NCBI GenBank assembly: GCA_944319925.1
Contig: CALUFQ010000011.1
Coordinates: 1-64,000 of the forward strand
Direction: 5' to 3'
DNA length: 64,000 nt
Origin: an uncultured Paraprevotella sp.
GTDB lineage: Bacteria; Bacteroidota; Bacteroidia; Bacteroidales; Bacteroidaceae
A model generated the notes under the pieces. The model was not told where the DNA came from. It was given only the letters and a program-made list of their open reading frames with translations, and ran no database searches. A program made the position numbers and the translations under genes. Shown here in pieces: positions 43,911 through 52,449 of the stretch. Every line of letters starts with the position of its first letter. The stretch's first letter is position 1.

Positions 43911-44603
43911 TTATTTCCAACTCTTATACTTCAACATGTTCCCTTCTTTCCAGATTTTGTGTTTCGTCCGTGCTTTCAGGAAACTTTCGGTGAACACTAT
44001 AGGGTCGTTTTCGTACAAATTGCCTATGGTTTCCACGAATTCAATGCTAAAATTCGGAGCTGATGTATATTTATAGGCAAGTGCCCGGTTGTCATATACC
44101 ACTTTGGCATTTTCGCCCGACACCACGGCGATGACCATTTCCGGAGCATCCCCGCCATCGTAAGGCCAGCCACCGAAGAACAGGGCAAAACTGTCATCAG
44201 AGAGTGGCACTTTGATGAACGGGGCGTCGTTAGCTTCCATCGTGATGCTTTCCACATCATGTAACAGCTCGCCTGCAAGATAAGCAAAAATCTTTTTCCC
44301 GTTGCGGTAAATCTCAAAAGAATCAAAAGTCCTGAGTTCATTCATGTCCTTAGCCCAATTTTCTCCTTCCACGGTGGCGATTTTTACCTTGTACGAGTCT
44401 TTGCCGTTCTGTGTAACATCGTATTCTTTAAGAATATAGGGCGGTTCGTTGAGTAAATCTTGTTCTCGATAGAGTCCAAGGAATTTGTCCTTTGCGGCAA
44501 TCTCATTGTTTGTTTGCCGTTCGAAAAGGTCTTCTTCGGTTTGCGCCCAAATGGAGCACGTAATGATAGGAAGTAAAAACAGAAGCGATAACCGTTTCAT
44601 CAT
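43911..44603 (-). CDS. secreted protein of a tandem paralogous trio (paralogue 1)
   Basis: A 230-residue exported protein of unknown function. The signal peptide is MMKRLSLLFLLPIITCSIWA, probably cut after WAQ. The mature part shares with its two neighbours the blocks ESITMEANDAPFIKVPLSDD-like (VPLSDDSFALFFGGW), AEMVIAVVSG-type and the identical C-terminus KIWKEGNMLKYKSWK. No catalytic motif is visible; a beta-rich fold is likely. Starts at 44603 or 44600 are equivalent. Confidence 0.75.
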   Translation of the reverse strand: MMKRLSLLFLLPIITCSIWAQTEEDLFERQTNNEIAAKDKFLGLYREQDLLNEPPYILKEYDVTQNGKDSYKVKIATVEGENWAKDMNELRTFDSFEIYRNGKKIFAYLAGELLHDVESITMEANDAPFIKVPLSDDSFALFFGGWPYDGGDAPEMVIAVVSGENAKVVYDNRALAYKYTSAPNFSIEFVETIGNLYENDPIVFTESFLKARTKHKIWKEGNMLKYKSWK

Positions 44604-44638
44604 GTGTCTTGTTTAGTATGAATTATTATTATAGCGAA

Positions 44639-44695
44639 GAAAAGGAAAGTTGGGACACATGGCGCATTGGCCTGTTCCCAACGTCCCTTTTCCTT
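44639..44695 (-). terminator. terminator between paralogues 1 and 2
   Basis: AAAAGGAAAGTTGGGA pairs imperfectly with TCCCAACGTCCCTTTTCCTT, directly after the stop of paralogue 2. A similar hairpin follows paralogue 3 (about 45390-45450), so the hairpin was duplicated with the genes. Confidence 0.7.
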
Positions 44696-44700
44696 GTGTT

Positions 44701-45354
44701 TTATTTCCAACTCTTATACTTCAGCATGTTCCCTTCTTTCCAAATTTTGTATTTCGTTAGGTTTTGGATACTCTCGGTGACGATATAGTCTTCAGTGTCT
44801 TTCACGTACTCAATGGCGAAGTTCTCTCCCGGCGTATATTTGTAAGCATACGCATAATCGTCATAAACCACCTTTGCCGTGTCGCCTGTCACAACCACAA
44901 CAACCATTTCCGGTGGAGTTCCGTCCGGATAAAACCATCCGCCGAAAAATAGGGCAAAGCTGTCATTCGAAAGTGGCACTGTGATGAAATAATCATCGCA
45001 GTTTTCCGCTGTAATATGCCGGACATCATATAAAAGGGCATGTGGAATGTGTTCCAATATTTTTTTGTCATTATGGTAGATTTCAAATCTGTCATAATCG
45101 CCATATTCGGACATTTCCTTGTTTACTCCCGTTATGTTTACATAATACTTATCAGAACCGCTTGTCGGGACATCAAGCTTCTTGTAAACAAATGTAGGCC
45201 TGTTTTTGCGTGATTGGTCAATATGAAATTTTAGGAATTTCTCTTTGGCTACTGCTTGATTGGTTTGCCACTCGAACAGGTTTTCTTCCGCTTGGGCCCA
45301 AATTGAGCATGCAATGCTAATAAGCAGAACAACAAATGCAAATCGTTTCATCAA
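44701..45354 (-). CDS. secreted protein of a tandem paralogous trio (paralogue 2)
   Basis: A 217-residue exported protein: signal MMKRFAFVVLLISIACSIWA, then EENLFEWQTNQAVAKEKFLK, the shared VPLSDDSFALFFGGWFYPDG block, and the same C-terminus TKYKIWKEGNMLKYKSWK. It is somewhat shorter than its neighbours because the segment before the C-terminal block is reduced. Function unknown. It has its own terminator. Confidence 0.75.
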   Translation of the reverse strand: MMKRFAFVVLLISIACSIWAQAEENLFEWQTNQAVAKEKFLKFHIDQSRKNRPTFVYKKLDVPTSGSDKYYVNITGVNKEMSEYGDYDRFEIYHNDKKILEHIPHALLYDVRHITAENCDDYFITVPLSNDSFALFFGGWFYPDGTPPEMVVVVVTGDTAKVVYDDYAYAYKYTPGENFAIEYVKDTEDYIVTESIQNLTKYKIWKEGNMLKYKSWK

Positions 45355-45389
45355 TGTGTCTTGTTTGATTGTGAACTACATGTGTAGGG

Positions 45390-45450
45390 AAAGAAAAGGA
45401 ACATTGGGGTACAAGGTGTGCTCGCCTGTCCCCAACGACCCTTTTTCTTG
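45390..45450 (-). terminator. terminator between paralogues 2 and 3
   Basis: AAGAAAAGGAACATTGGGG pairs with CCCCAACGACCCTTTTTCTT, just after the stop of paralogue 3. Confidence 0.65.
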
Positions 45451-45454
45451 TATT

Positions 45455-46264
45455 CTACTTCCAACTCTTATACTTCAACATGTTCCCTTCTTTCCAAATT
45501 TTGTGTTTCGTCCGTGCTTTCAGGAAACTGTCGGTAAACACGATGGGGGCGTTGTCATATAAACCATTTATGTCATCTACGTATTCTATGGCGAAATTTT
45601 CTCCCGTTGTGTATTTATAAGCATAGGCATAATCATCAAACACCACTTTGGCCTTGTCACCGGAGACCACAGCTATAATCATTTCTGTGGTTTCGTCTCC
45701 ACTTCCAAAAAGCCATCCGCCGAAAAGCAATGCAAAGCTGTCGTCTGAAAGTGGCACTTTAAGGTAATAAGCCTCACTAGCTTCAACTGTGATATACCGG
45801 ACATCATATAGAAGGTCGGAAGAGAAGTATTCCAATATCCTTTTTCCGTTATGGTAAATTTCGAAAGCATCGAAAGTTTTCGACATTGTTTTATCAAATC
45901 CTTTTATCTTCAATTTATGCGAATCCTGATTGTTTATTGAAACATCATATTCCTTGTACACGTAGGTCGGGTCGTTACTGTATTTCCCGCGGTATAGTGG
46001 CAGGAATTCATTTTTTGCGGCAATCTCATTGTTTGCTTGCCATTCGAAAACGTTTTCTTCGGTTTGTGCTCCGATGGAACATGTAATCCCCAAGAGAAAA
46101 AAGATGAATATGGAAGCCCGTAGTTTGTCGGTAAGTATTTGTGACAAGGGTATGTTTTGCTTCTTTGGGGAGTTGCTTCGGATGGCTTGGAGGGTTTCGC
46201 GGCTGTGATATGCATTCGCTTGACGAATGAATTTTGCATTTATCAGCTTTTTGATTCTTTCCAT
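45455..46264 (-). CDS. secreted protein of a tandem paralogous trio (paralogue 3, N-terminally extended)
   Basis: A 269-residue protein with the same mature region as paralogues 1 and 2 (VPLSDDSFALLFGGWLFGSG, C-terminus KIWKEGNMLKYKSWK), but about 46 basic residues precede the signal-like helix (ASIFIFFLLGITCSIGAQ). A TAACTTTG -7 box (minus) at 46311-46318 lies 46 bp upstream of the ATG at 46264 and supports that start. A TTG start at Leu40, giving a normal signal peptide, cannot be excluded. Function unknown. Confidence 0.7.
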   Translation of the reverse strand: MERIKKLINAKFIRQANAYHSRETLQAIRSNSPKKQNIPLSQILTDKLRASIFIFFLLGITCSIGAQTEENVFEWQANNEIAAKNEFLPLYRGKYSNDPTYVYKEYDVSINNQDSHKLKIKGFDKTMSKTFDAFEIYHNGKRILEYFSSDLLYDVRYITVEASEAYYLKVPLSDDSFALLFGGWLFGSGDETTEMIIAVVSGDKAKVVFDDYAYAYKYTTGENFAIEYVDDINGLYDNAPIVFTDSFLKARTKHKIWKEGNMLKYKSWK

Positions 46265-46402
46265 GATAAGATTTGAAAAGTTAGTTTATACTATTTTTAG
46301 TTTCGCGGTGCAAAGTTAGGCTTTTTGCTGAAGTCCGGCAACCTTGCGGCTGCAATTTTAAGCGTAGTGCAAAAAGATACTAGCTTTCCAAATAGAAGAT
46401 AT
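46265..46402. promoter_or_regulatory. promoter region of the paralogue trio
   Basis: CAAAGTTA at 46311-46318 reads TAACTTTG on the minus strand. The rest is AT-rich and holds no gene. Confidence 0.5.
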
Positions 46403-46466
46403 ACTTCGATGGCAAAGTAAGATATCTTATTTGCCCAAGTAAGCTATCTTACTTTGCTATCGAAGT
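46403..46466. repeat. near-perfect 31-bp inverted repeat built of two palindromes
   Basis: The left arm is 46403-46433 (ACTTCGATGGCAAAGTAAGA...) and the right arm 46436-46466, separated by 2 bp, with about three mismatches. Each arm contains its own near-palindrome (CAAAGTAAGATATCTTATTT and CAAGTAAGCTATCTTACTTT), 23 bp centre to centre. It can form a cruciform or present two operator-like sites. Confidence 0.8.
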
Positions 46467-46491
46467 AGTACTTCTTTTTTGGGGAAGGTAA

Positions 46492-46686
46492 CTGCATCAT
46501 AGCCAAAAGCTGATAAAAGACAACGGCGGATATGCCGACTTTGAATTGTTCCTTGCTCCCACGTTTGATTTCATCATGAAACTGCTTAGTGCAGGAGGGA
46601 TGATAGAAGTCGTTTCGCCCGCCTCCCTTAGAAAGACAATGAAAAGATGGGTTGCTGATATGTACGACTTGTATAAAGACGAATGA
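46492..46686 (+). pseudogene. C-terminal remnant of a WYL-domain regulator
   Basis: The frame from 46492 to the TGA at 46684-46686 reads HSQKLIKDNGGYADFELF, then LAPTFDFIMKLLSAGGMIEV and VSPASLRKTMKRWVADMYDL. This is the closing part of a WYL domain (beta-rich ligand-binding segment, then the helix after PxSLR). No start codon, HTH or complete WYL domain precedes it; an in-frame stop is at 46489. It is a truncated relic. Confidence 0.6.
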
Positions 46687-46806
46687 ACAAGACAACCGGC
46701 AGAGGACTTGGTTTGCAACAGAAGTAGTACTTGCCTTCCCAAGCAAGGTGTTGTCTTTCGTCGGACTTTTCCTAGCCTTGTTGGCCGTTAAGTCGCATTT
46801 TATGCC

Positions 46807-46814
46807 TAACTTTG
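46807..46814 (+). promoter_or_regulatory. -7 box upstream of mfd
   Basis: TAACTTTG fits TAnnTTTG and is 14 bp before the mfd ATG. The -33 box is weak. Confidence 0.6.
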
Positions 46815-46828
46815 CAGTGTTTTGAATC

Positions 46829-49800
46829 ATGGAGATACAAAGTTTGCAGGCCCTGTATGCGGGGCATAAGCCGGTAAAGGCTTTGGCGCGGGCGTTGCAG
46901 GACGCTTCCGTGCGGACGGTGTTCGCCGAGGGGCTTTGCGCCTCGGCCGCTCCTTTGTTGTTCAGCGGGTTGGCCGTGGCCTGCCCGCAGGTGATGGGCC
47001 GTCCCTTTTTGTTTATTTTGGACGATGCCGAGGAGGCGGGTTATTTTTACCACGACCTGACGCAAATTCTGGGCGAACAGGAGGTGTTCTATTTCCCTTC
47101 CTCGTTCCGCCGCGCGGTGAAGTTCGGGCAGCGCGATGCGGCCAACGAAATCTTGCGCACGGAGGTCATCAGCCGCCTTTCGGCCGGTGGCTGTCCGTTG
47201 TTCGTCGTGTCCTATCCCGACGCGGTGATGGAGAAGGTCGTGTCGAAGAAGAGCTTGGAGGAACGGACACTGGTGTTGCATGCAGGAGAACGGGTGGACA
47301 TCGTCTTCGTGGAGGAGACGTTGCGCACGTTCGGCTTCTCACAGGTGGACTATGTTTATGAGCCGGGGCAGTTCGCCGTGCGCGGCAGCATCCTCGATGT
47401 GTTCTCCTATTCTTCCGAGTGGCCCTACCGCGTGGATTTCTTTGGCGACGAGGTGGACAGCATCCGCACGTTCGAGGTGCAGAGCCAGTTGTCGAGGGAC
47501 AAACAGCAGGAAGTGGTCATCGTGCCCGAATTGTCGGATGGCGGGCAAGGCAAGGTGCCGTTTACGGATTTCCTTCCGGCAGACACCGTGGTGGTGATGA
47601 AAGATTTGGGCTACGTGCGCGACGTGGCCGACAGGGTCTATGCCGACGGTTTTTCGGCACAGGCTTTGTTGGCGGAGCAGGCGCAGAGCGAGATGGAAGA
47701 GGCGGAGCAACGGGAGAAACTCCGTGCCGACCTGATGCTCATCGACGGGGCGGCCCTGACGAAAGGGCTGCTGAACTTTTGCCGGGTGGAAATCGGAAAC
47801 AAACCGACGGGCATCCCGCAGGCCACCGTGCGCTTCCACCTGACGGCACAACCCATTTATCATAAGAATTTCGAATTGGTCAACCAGTCTTTCCACGATT
47901 ATTTGGGACGGGGATACACCTTATATATATTAGCCGACTCCGCGAAGCAGACCGACCGCTTGGCGGCTATTTTCGAGGAGCAGGCTTCGGGCATCGAGTT
48001 CACGCCCGTGGACAAGACCCTGCATGCCGGTTTTGCCGACGACGACTTGAAGGCATGCTTTTTCACCGACCACCAGATTTTCGACCGTTTCCACAAGTAT
48101 AACTTGCGGAGCGACAAGGCACGCAGCGGAAAGGTCGCCCTGTCGCTGAAAGAGCTTCAGGAGTTCAATATCGGCGACTATGTGGTGCACGTGGACCATG
48201 GCGTGGGCAAGTTCGGCGGCCTGGTGCGTATTCCCAACGGGGACACCATGCAGGAGGTCATCAAGATCATCTATCAGAACGATGATGTGGTGTTCGTCTC
48301 CATCCACTCTCTGCACAAGGTGAGCAAGTATCGCGGCAAGGAAGGCGAGCCGCCGAGGCTCAACAAACTGGGCACAGGGGCTTGGGAGCGGCTGAAAGAG
48401 CGCACCAAGACGAAAATCAAGGACATCGCCCGCGACCTCATCAAACTTTATTCCTTGCGACGCCAAGAGAAAGGCTTCTCTTTCAGCCCCGACAGCTTCC
48501 TGCAGCATGAGCTGGAAGCGAGCTTCCTCTACGAGGATACGCCCGACCAGCTGAAAGCCACCCAGGCTGTGAAGGCCGACATGGAGAGCGCACGGCCGAT
48601 GGACCGCCTGGTGTGTGGCGACGTGGGCTTCGGCAAGACGGAGGTGGCCATCCGCGCCGCTTTCAAGGCTTGTGCCGACAACAAGCAGGTGGCCGTGCTG
48701 GTGCCCACCACGGTGCTGGCCTATCAGCATTTCCAGACCTTTTCGGCACGGCTGAAGGACATGCCGGTGCGCGTGGATTACCTCAGCCGTGCCCGGTCGG
48801 CGGCCAAGGTGAAACAAATCCAGAAAGATTTGGCCGACGGGAAAATCAATATCATCGTGGGGACGCACAAGCTGATTGGCAAGTCCGTGAAGTTCAAGGA
48901 CCTCGGATTGCTAATCATCGACGAAGAGCAGAAATTCGGCGTGGCCACGAAAGAAAGGCTCCGCCAAATGAAAGTGAACGTGGACACGCTGACACTGACG
49001 GCTACCCCGATTCCGCGCACGTTGCAATTCTCGCTCATGGGGGCGCGCGACTTGTCGGTCATCCAAACTCCGCCTCCCAACCGCTATCCCGTGCAAACGG
49101 AAGTGCAGGTGTTCAGTGCGGAACTGATTGCCGATGCCATCAACTTCGAGATGAGCCGCAACGGGCAGGTGTTCATCGTGAACAACCGCATTTCAGGTCT
49201 TTACGATTTGGAGGCATTGGTGCGCAAGCATGTGCCGGATGCCCGTGTCTGCGTGGGACATGGACAGATGCCGCCCGAAGAACTGGAGAATATTATCTTC
49301 GGTTTCGTGCATTATGATTACGATGTGCTCATCTCCACGACCATCATCGAGAGCGGCATTGACATCCCGAATGCCAACACCATCATCATCAATGGGGCGC
49401 AGAACTTCGGCCTGAGCGACCTGCACCAGATGCGCGGCCGCGTGGGGCGCAGCAACAAGAAGGCTTTCTGCTATCTGTTGGCGCCGCCTTTGGCCGTGTT
49501 GTCCCCGGAGGCCCGCCGCCGCTTGCAGGCCATCGAGAACTTCAGCGACTTGGGCTCGGGCATTCACATTGCCATGCAAGACCTAGACATCCGCGGGGCT
49601 GGTAATCTCTTGGGTGCGGAACAGAGCGGTTTCATTGCCGATTTGGGCTACGAGACTTATCAGAAAATCTTGTCCGAAGCCGTGAAGGAGCTGAAGAATG
49701 ACGAGTTTGCCGACCTCTATGCCGACGAGATCAAAAAAGGGAACGACTTGGGCGGTGAAGAGTTCGTGGATGAGTGCGCGTTGGAGAGCGACTTGCAGAT

Positions 49801-50230
49801 GTCCTTCCCCGAGACTTACGTGCCGAGCAGCAGCGAGCGCATGTTGCTCTACCGTGAGCTGGACGGGTTGGAGCGCGACGAAGACGTGGAGGCATTCCGT
49901 CAACGGATGAAAGACCGTTTCGGGGAGATTCCCGAAGAGGGCGAGGAGCTTATCCGTGTGGTGACGCTCCGTCGCTTGGGCAAACACCTTGGCGCCGAAA
50001 AGATATTCCTCAAAGGCGGGCGCATGGTGCTCTATTTCGTGCAAAACGACGAAAGCGCTTATTTCCAAAGCAAGGCTTTCGGCCAATGTATTGCTTATGC
50101 GGGCATGAATGCCCATCGCAGCAACCTGCGCGAGGCAAAAGGCCGCCGTTCCATGGTCGTCCAGGACGTGCATTCGGTCAAAGAAGCCGTGGAAATACTC
50201 CGGCTGATTGCGGGGCTGCAGCCGGTGTGA
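46829..50230 (+). CDS. mfd: transcription-repair coupling factor Mfd
   Basis: An 1133-residue DNA translocase that removes stalled RNA polymerase at lesions and recruits UvrA. Visible parts are the UvrB-homology region (VYEPGQFAVRGSILDVFSYS near 175), the RNA-polymerase-interacting domain (VDHGVGKFGGLVRI near 455), helicase motif I CGDVGFGKTEVAIRAAF near 596, the DEEQ motif LLIIDEEQKFGV near 695, motif III TLTATPIPRTL near 725 and motif VI MRGRVGRSNKKAFCYLL near 870. Length is normal for Bacteroidetes. Confidence 0.98.
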   Translation: MEIQSLQALYAGHKPVKALARALQDASVRTVFAEGLCASAAPLLFSGLAVACPQVMGRPFLFILDDAEEAGYFYHDLTQILGEQEVFYFPSSFRRAVKFGQRDAANEILRTEVISRLSAGGCPLFVVSYPDAVMEKVVSKKSLEERTLVLHAGERVDIVFVEETLRTFGFSQVDYVYEPGQFAVRGSILDVFSYSSEWPYRVDFFGDEVDSIRTFEVQSQLSRDKQQEVVIVPELSDGGQGKVPFTDFLPADTVVVMKDLGYVRDVADRVYADGFSAQALLAEQAQSEMEEAEQREKLRADLMLIDGAALTKGLLNFCRVEIGNKPTGIPQATVRFHLTAQPIYHKNFELVNQSFHDYLGRGYTLYILADSAKQTDRLAAIFEEQASGIEFTPVDKTLHAGFADDDLKACFFTDHQIFDRFHKYNLRSDKARSGKVALSLKELQEFNIGDYVVHVDHGVGKFGGLVRIPNGDTMQEVIKIIYQNDDVVFVSIHSLHKVSKYRGKEGEPPRLNKLGTGAWERLKERTKTKIKDIARDLIKLYSLRRQEKGFSFSPDSFLQHELEASFLYEDTPDQLKATQAVKADMESARPMDRLVCGDVGFGKTEVAIRAAFKACADNKQVAVLVPTTVLAYQHFQTFSARLKDMPVRVDYLSRARSAAKVKQIQKDLADGKINIIVGTHKLIGKSVKFKDLGLLIIDEEQKFGVATKERLRQMKVNVDTLTLTATPIPRTLQFSLMGARDLSVIQTPPPNRYPVQTEVQVFSAELIADAINFEMSRNGQVFIVNNRISGLYDLEALVRKHVPDARVCVGHGQMPPEELENIIFGFVHYDYDVLISTTIIESGIDIPNANTIIINGAQNFGLSDLHQMRGRVGRSNKKAFCYLLAPPLAVLSPEARRRLQAIENFSDLGSGIHIAMQDLDIRGAGNLLGAEQSGFIADLGYETYQKILSEAVKELKNDEFADLYADEIKKGNDLGGEEFVDECALESDLQMSFPETYVPSSSERMLLYRELDGLERDEDVEAFRQRMKDRFGEIPEEGEELIRVVTLRRLGKHLGAEKIFLKGGRMVLYFVQNDESAYFQSKAFGQCIAYAGMNAHRSNLREAKGRRSMVVQDVHSVKEAVEILRLIAGLQPV

Positions 50231-50255
50231 CATCCGAGGGGCTTGGCATACAGGA

Positions 50256-50287
50256 TTTGGAACTTTGCCGTAAAAAATGTATCTTTG
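50256..50287 (+). promoter_or_regulatory. promoter after mfd
   Basis: TTTG (50256-50259) and TATCTTTG (50280-50287), 20 bp apart. The next ATG is at 50296, 8 bp beyond the -7 box. Confidence 0.7.
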
Positions 50288-50295
50288 ACTATAAA

Positions 50296-50406
50296 ATGAA
50301 TGGAGCCCGTTCGGAAACGAAACGGGAATGGGCTATTGTAGATGGGATGGCGATTCCGTCTGGCTTTGGTGAAAACGAGCTTTTAGCTTATATTCTTACT
50401 GTCTGA
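50296..50406 (+). CDS. possible small protein, 36 residues
   Basis: MNGARSETKREWAIVDGMAI, then PSGFGENELLAYILTV. It directly follows a good promoter and would be nearly leaderless. After the stop, other frames stay open for up to about 40 codons with protein-like sequence (KISYWEFASVKGVNYPCLYA), so this may instead be the front of a decayed longer gene. Not recognised. Confidence 0.4.
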   Translation: MNGARSETKREWAIVDGMAIPSGFGENELLAYILTV

Positions 50407-50566
50407 AAACCGCCAAAATTTGAAGAACGGGAAGATAAGCTACTGGGAGTTCGCGTCCGTTAAGGGCGTGAACTATCCGTGCTTATACGCGTTCTTCGGG
50501 TTACTTGGCGGTATCTCAGGCAGTCGATAAGCATCGGATGGTTTACGCTTTTTGTTTTTTACGGCT

Positions 50567-50785
50567 ATGGTGCACATCGGTCTGCTCATCGAACAAGAAC
50601 TCCGCCGCCAGCGGCGTTCCGTGTCGTGGTTCGCAAGGGAACTCTATTGCGACCGCACCAATGTGTATAAGCTTTTCCGCAAGGAAAGCATTGACACGCT
50701 TTTGCTTTTCCGCATCTCCACGGTGCTCTCCCACGATTTCTTCAAATATTACACCGAGGAGTTCTTGTCTGGGGAACAGCCGTAG
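50567..50785 (+). CDS. small helix-turn-helix protein
   Basis: A 72-residue protein: LLIEQELRRQRRSVSWFARE, LYCDRTNVYKLFRKESIDTL, then LLFRISTVLSHDFFKYYTEE. The first two helices and the recognition helix fit an XRE-like HTH of the kind found as small stand-alone regulators in Bacteroides. The ATG at 50567 is chosen over a TTG five codons upstream. It lies between the small ORF and a lipoprotein gene; its target is unknown. Confidence 0.75.
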   Translation: MVHIGLLIEQELRRQRRSVSWFARELYCDRTNVYKLFRKESIDTLLLFRISTVLSHDFFKYYTEEFLSGEQP

Positions 50786-50938
50786 CGATTTTGTCCACAA
50801 CGTGTGGCGAATATGTCTATATTGCCCCCCCCTATTTAACATTTTGAAATACGTAACTTTGCAAAGGGGACAAGACTTAAGGAAGTTGTCCCCTTGTGGA
50901 AAAGCAAAAATTAAACAGGAATTTTTAAACGGATAATT

Positions 50939-51319
50939 ATGATGGAATTGGGATTTAAAAAAATGTGTGGCCGGTTGTTGGCCGTGTTGTGCGTACTATG
51001 CGTTTGTGCGTCTTTTTCTTCTTGTAAGGATGATGACGATGAGAGAGGAATACCGGACGGTTTCTGTGGTACATATTGTTATAACTATGATAATCGGAAA
51101 TTCATTTACTACACTTTTAATGAAGACGGAACCGGCGAATATGAATTTGACGGAAACGCGGATACTTATGGATATTTTACTTACACCGTGAATGGAAGCG
51201 TAGTGACTGCTACTGGTTGGAAGACGACTACGGATGGTGGAGGTATGGATTTCACTATTACTTTTAAATATACTAATGGAACTCTTGTATCCGGTGAGAA
51301 TGTATATGAAAAGATTTAA
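50939..51319 (+). CDS. small lipoprotein with lipocalin-like beta domain
   Basis: A 126-residue lipoprotein: signal up to CASFSSC (lipid Cys29), then acidic KDDDDE, which favours surface or outer-membrane sorting in Bacteroidetes. The rest is beta-rich (FIYYTFNEDGTGEYEFDGNA, YFTYTVNGSVVTATGW), resembling lipocalin-like DUF domains of Bacteroidales. Function unknown. A decayed paralogue-like gene follows. Confidence 0.75.
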   Translation: MMELGFKKMCGRLLAVLCVLCVCASFSSCKDDDDERGIPDGFCGTYCYNYDNRKFIYYTFNEDGTGEYEFDGNADTYGYFTYTVNGSVVTATGWKTTTDGGGMDFTITFKYTNGTLVSGENVYEKI

Positions 51320-51331
51320 ATATAGGGAGAA

Positions 51332-51559
51332 ATGAAAAGAAGACTTTGGAATTTTTACTGATGTTCGCACTAGCTTGCGGCATGGTGGCGTTTGCCTCGT
51401 GCAGCGACGATGGTGAAGAAAGTGCATCATTATAGCGGTGCGCTCGGAAAGCGTTACAATTGCCGTATCATCGTCAACGGCGTGGTCGTGAAGTCAACCA
51501 GTGGTTCTATTTCCGCGAATGGAACGTTTGATGACATTTATACTTTCACGTTAGAATAG
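51332..51559 (+). pseudogene. decayed small lipoprotein gene
   Basis: An ATG at 51332 is followed by a frameshift after three codons; the shifted frame reads KTLEFLLMFALACGMVAFAS, then CSDDGEESASL and an in-frame stop at 51432-51434. A later frame continues GALGKRYNCRIIVNGVVVKS to a stop at 51557-51559. The lipobox FASC and acidic start are still clear. At least two disabling changes are visible. Confidence 0.65.
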
Positions 51560-51581
51560 GTTGTATAATTTGATTTTTCGC

Positions 51582-51616
51582 GAAGAAAAGCTCCCGGTTT
51601 CGGGGGCTTTTCTTCG
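51582..51616 (+). terminator. terminator after the lipoprotein pair
   Basis: GAAGAAAAGCTCCC and GGGGGCTTTTCTTC form a strong stem with a GGTTTC-type loop and a T-rich end. Confidence 0.85.
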
Positions 51617-51639
51617 GTTTGACAAAGGTATTCTGGAAC

Positions 51640-52085
51640 TGTTCCTAATCTTGGGGATTTAACAACTGACAAATATTCGTTTGTAATCAAATGCCCTGCT
51701 TCCCGTCACTTGCCCGTGCGGAGAAAAACTCCTCCGCCTTGCAGGGGAGGTGGCTCGAAGAGCCGGAGGGGTTTCCCGCCCACGTATCATTCCGCGAGGG
51801 AAACAAAAGGGTCGTTACGTTCCTCCGCATGGCGAACAAAACGGCCATTATGGCCGCCGCGAGGGAAACAAAAGGGCATTATGGCCGCCGCACGGCGAAC
51901 AGAAAGGGCGTTACGCCCCCGTGGGTGTGAGACCCCCTCCGCCCCTCCGGGGCTCGTCCCCCTGCAAGGCGGGACAGTTCATTCCTGGCGGCTTTGACTG
52001 CCGACATTCAGAAGTTTGTAAAAGCAGGAACTCTGCGCCACCCAATTGCCTCAATTCATTTTTCCATTAGTGTTAAATCCCCCAA
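51640..52085. repeat. composite repeat C'-D-F-D(rev)-C(rev) with inverted ends
   Basis: The block opens with CTTGGGGATTTAACA (51650-51664) and closes with its inverse TGTTAAATCCCCCA (52070-52083). Inside are D forward (51727-51785), F (about 51797-51915, CGGCCATTATGGCCGCCGCG), D reverse (51920-51979) and C reverse (51980-52083). It carries no gene. The inverted ends resemble those of a small non-autonomous element, but no target duplication was identified. Confidence 0.7.
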
Positions 52086-52449
52086 AATGCGAACGGTTCC
52101 GGTTTTCTTAGCTTTTGTTTTGCGCGGTATAATCGGGGAGCAGTAGAAATATAACGGGGAACGGTTTCATGCTTCCCTGCCGATACGCTGCGACGGATTT
52201 GACATTTTGCTATTTGCCGGGGAATTTGACACTTTGTCATTTGAAGGCCGCTGAGATTCGCTTGTACGGGGCAGGGGGCGGTGGCGGGCGCAAAAAACGC
52301 AATCTCGCGGAGTGTACGGAAACCCAAATGTCGGTAAATAGAGGGCGCAGGCTTTCTTTTTGTCGCGGGTGCGGCTGTTTCCGCGCCGGGATTGCCGGGG
52401 CACGTAAGCCGGGCGGCGCTTGTGCCGACATATTGACACCGGGGACTTG
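52086..52449. repeat. module A copy and unassigned GC-rich sequence
   Basis: A lies at about 52137-52203 (GGAGCAGTAGAAATATAACG, TACGCTGCGACGGATTTG). The remaining sequence to 52449 is GC-rich, has no convincing gene, and partly resembles the flank of module E. Confidence 0.6.

Noticed and set aside
46403..46466. Inverted repeat considered as an invertible promoter
   Set aside because: Only 2 bp separate the arms, so there is no segment to flip, and no invertase gene is nearby.
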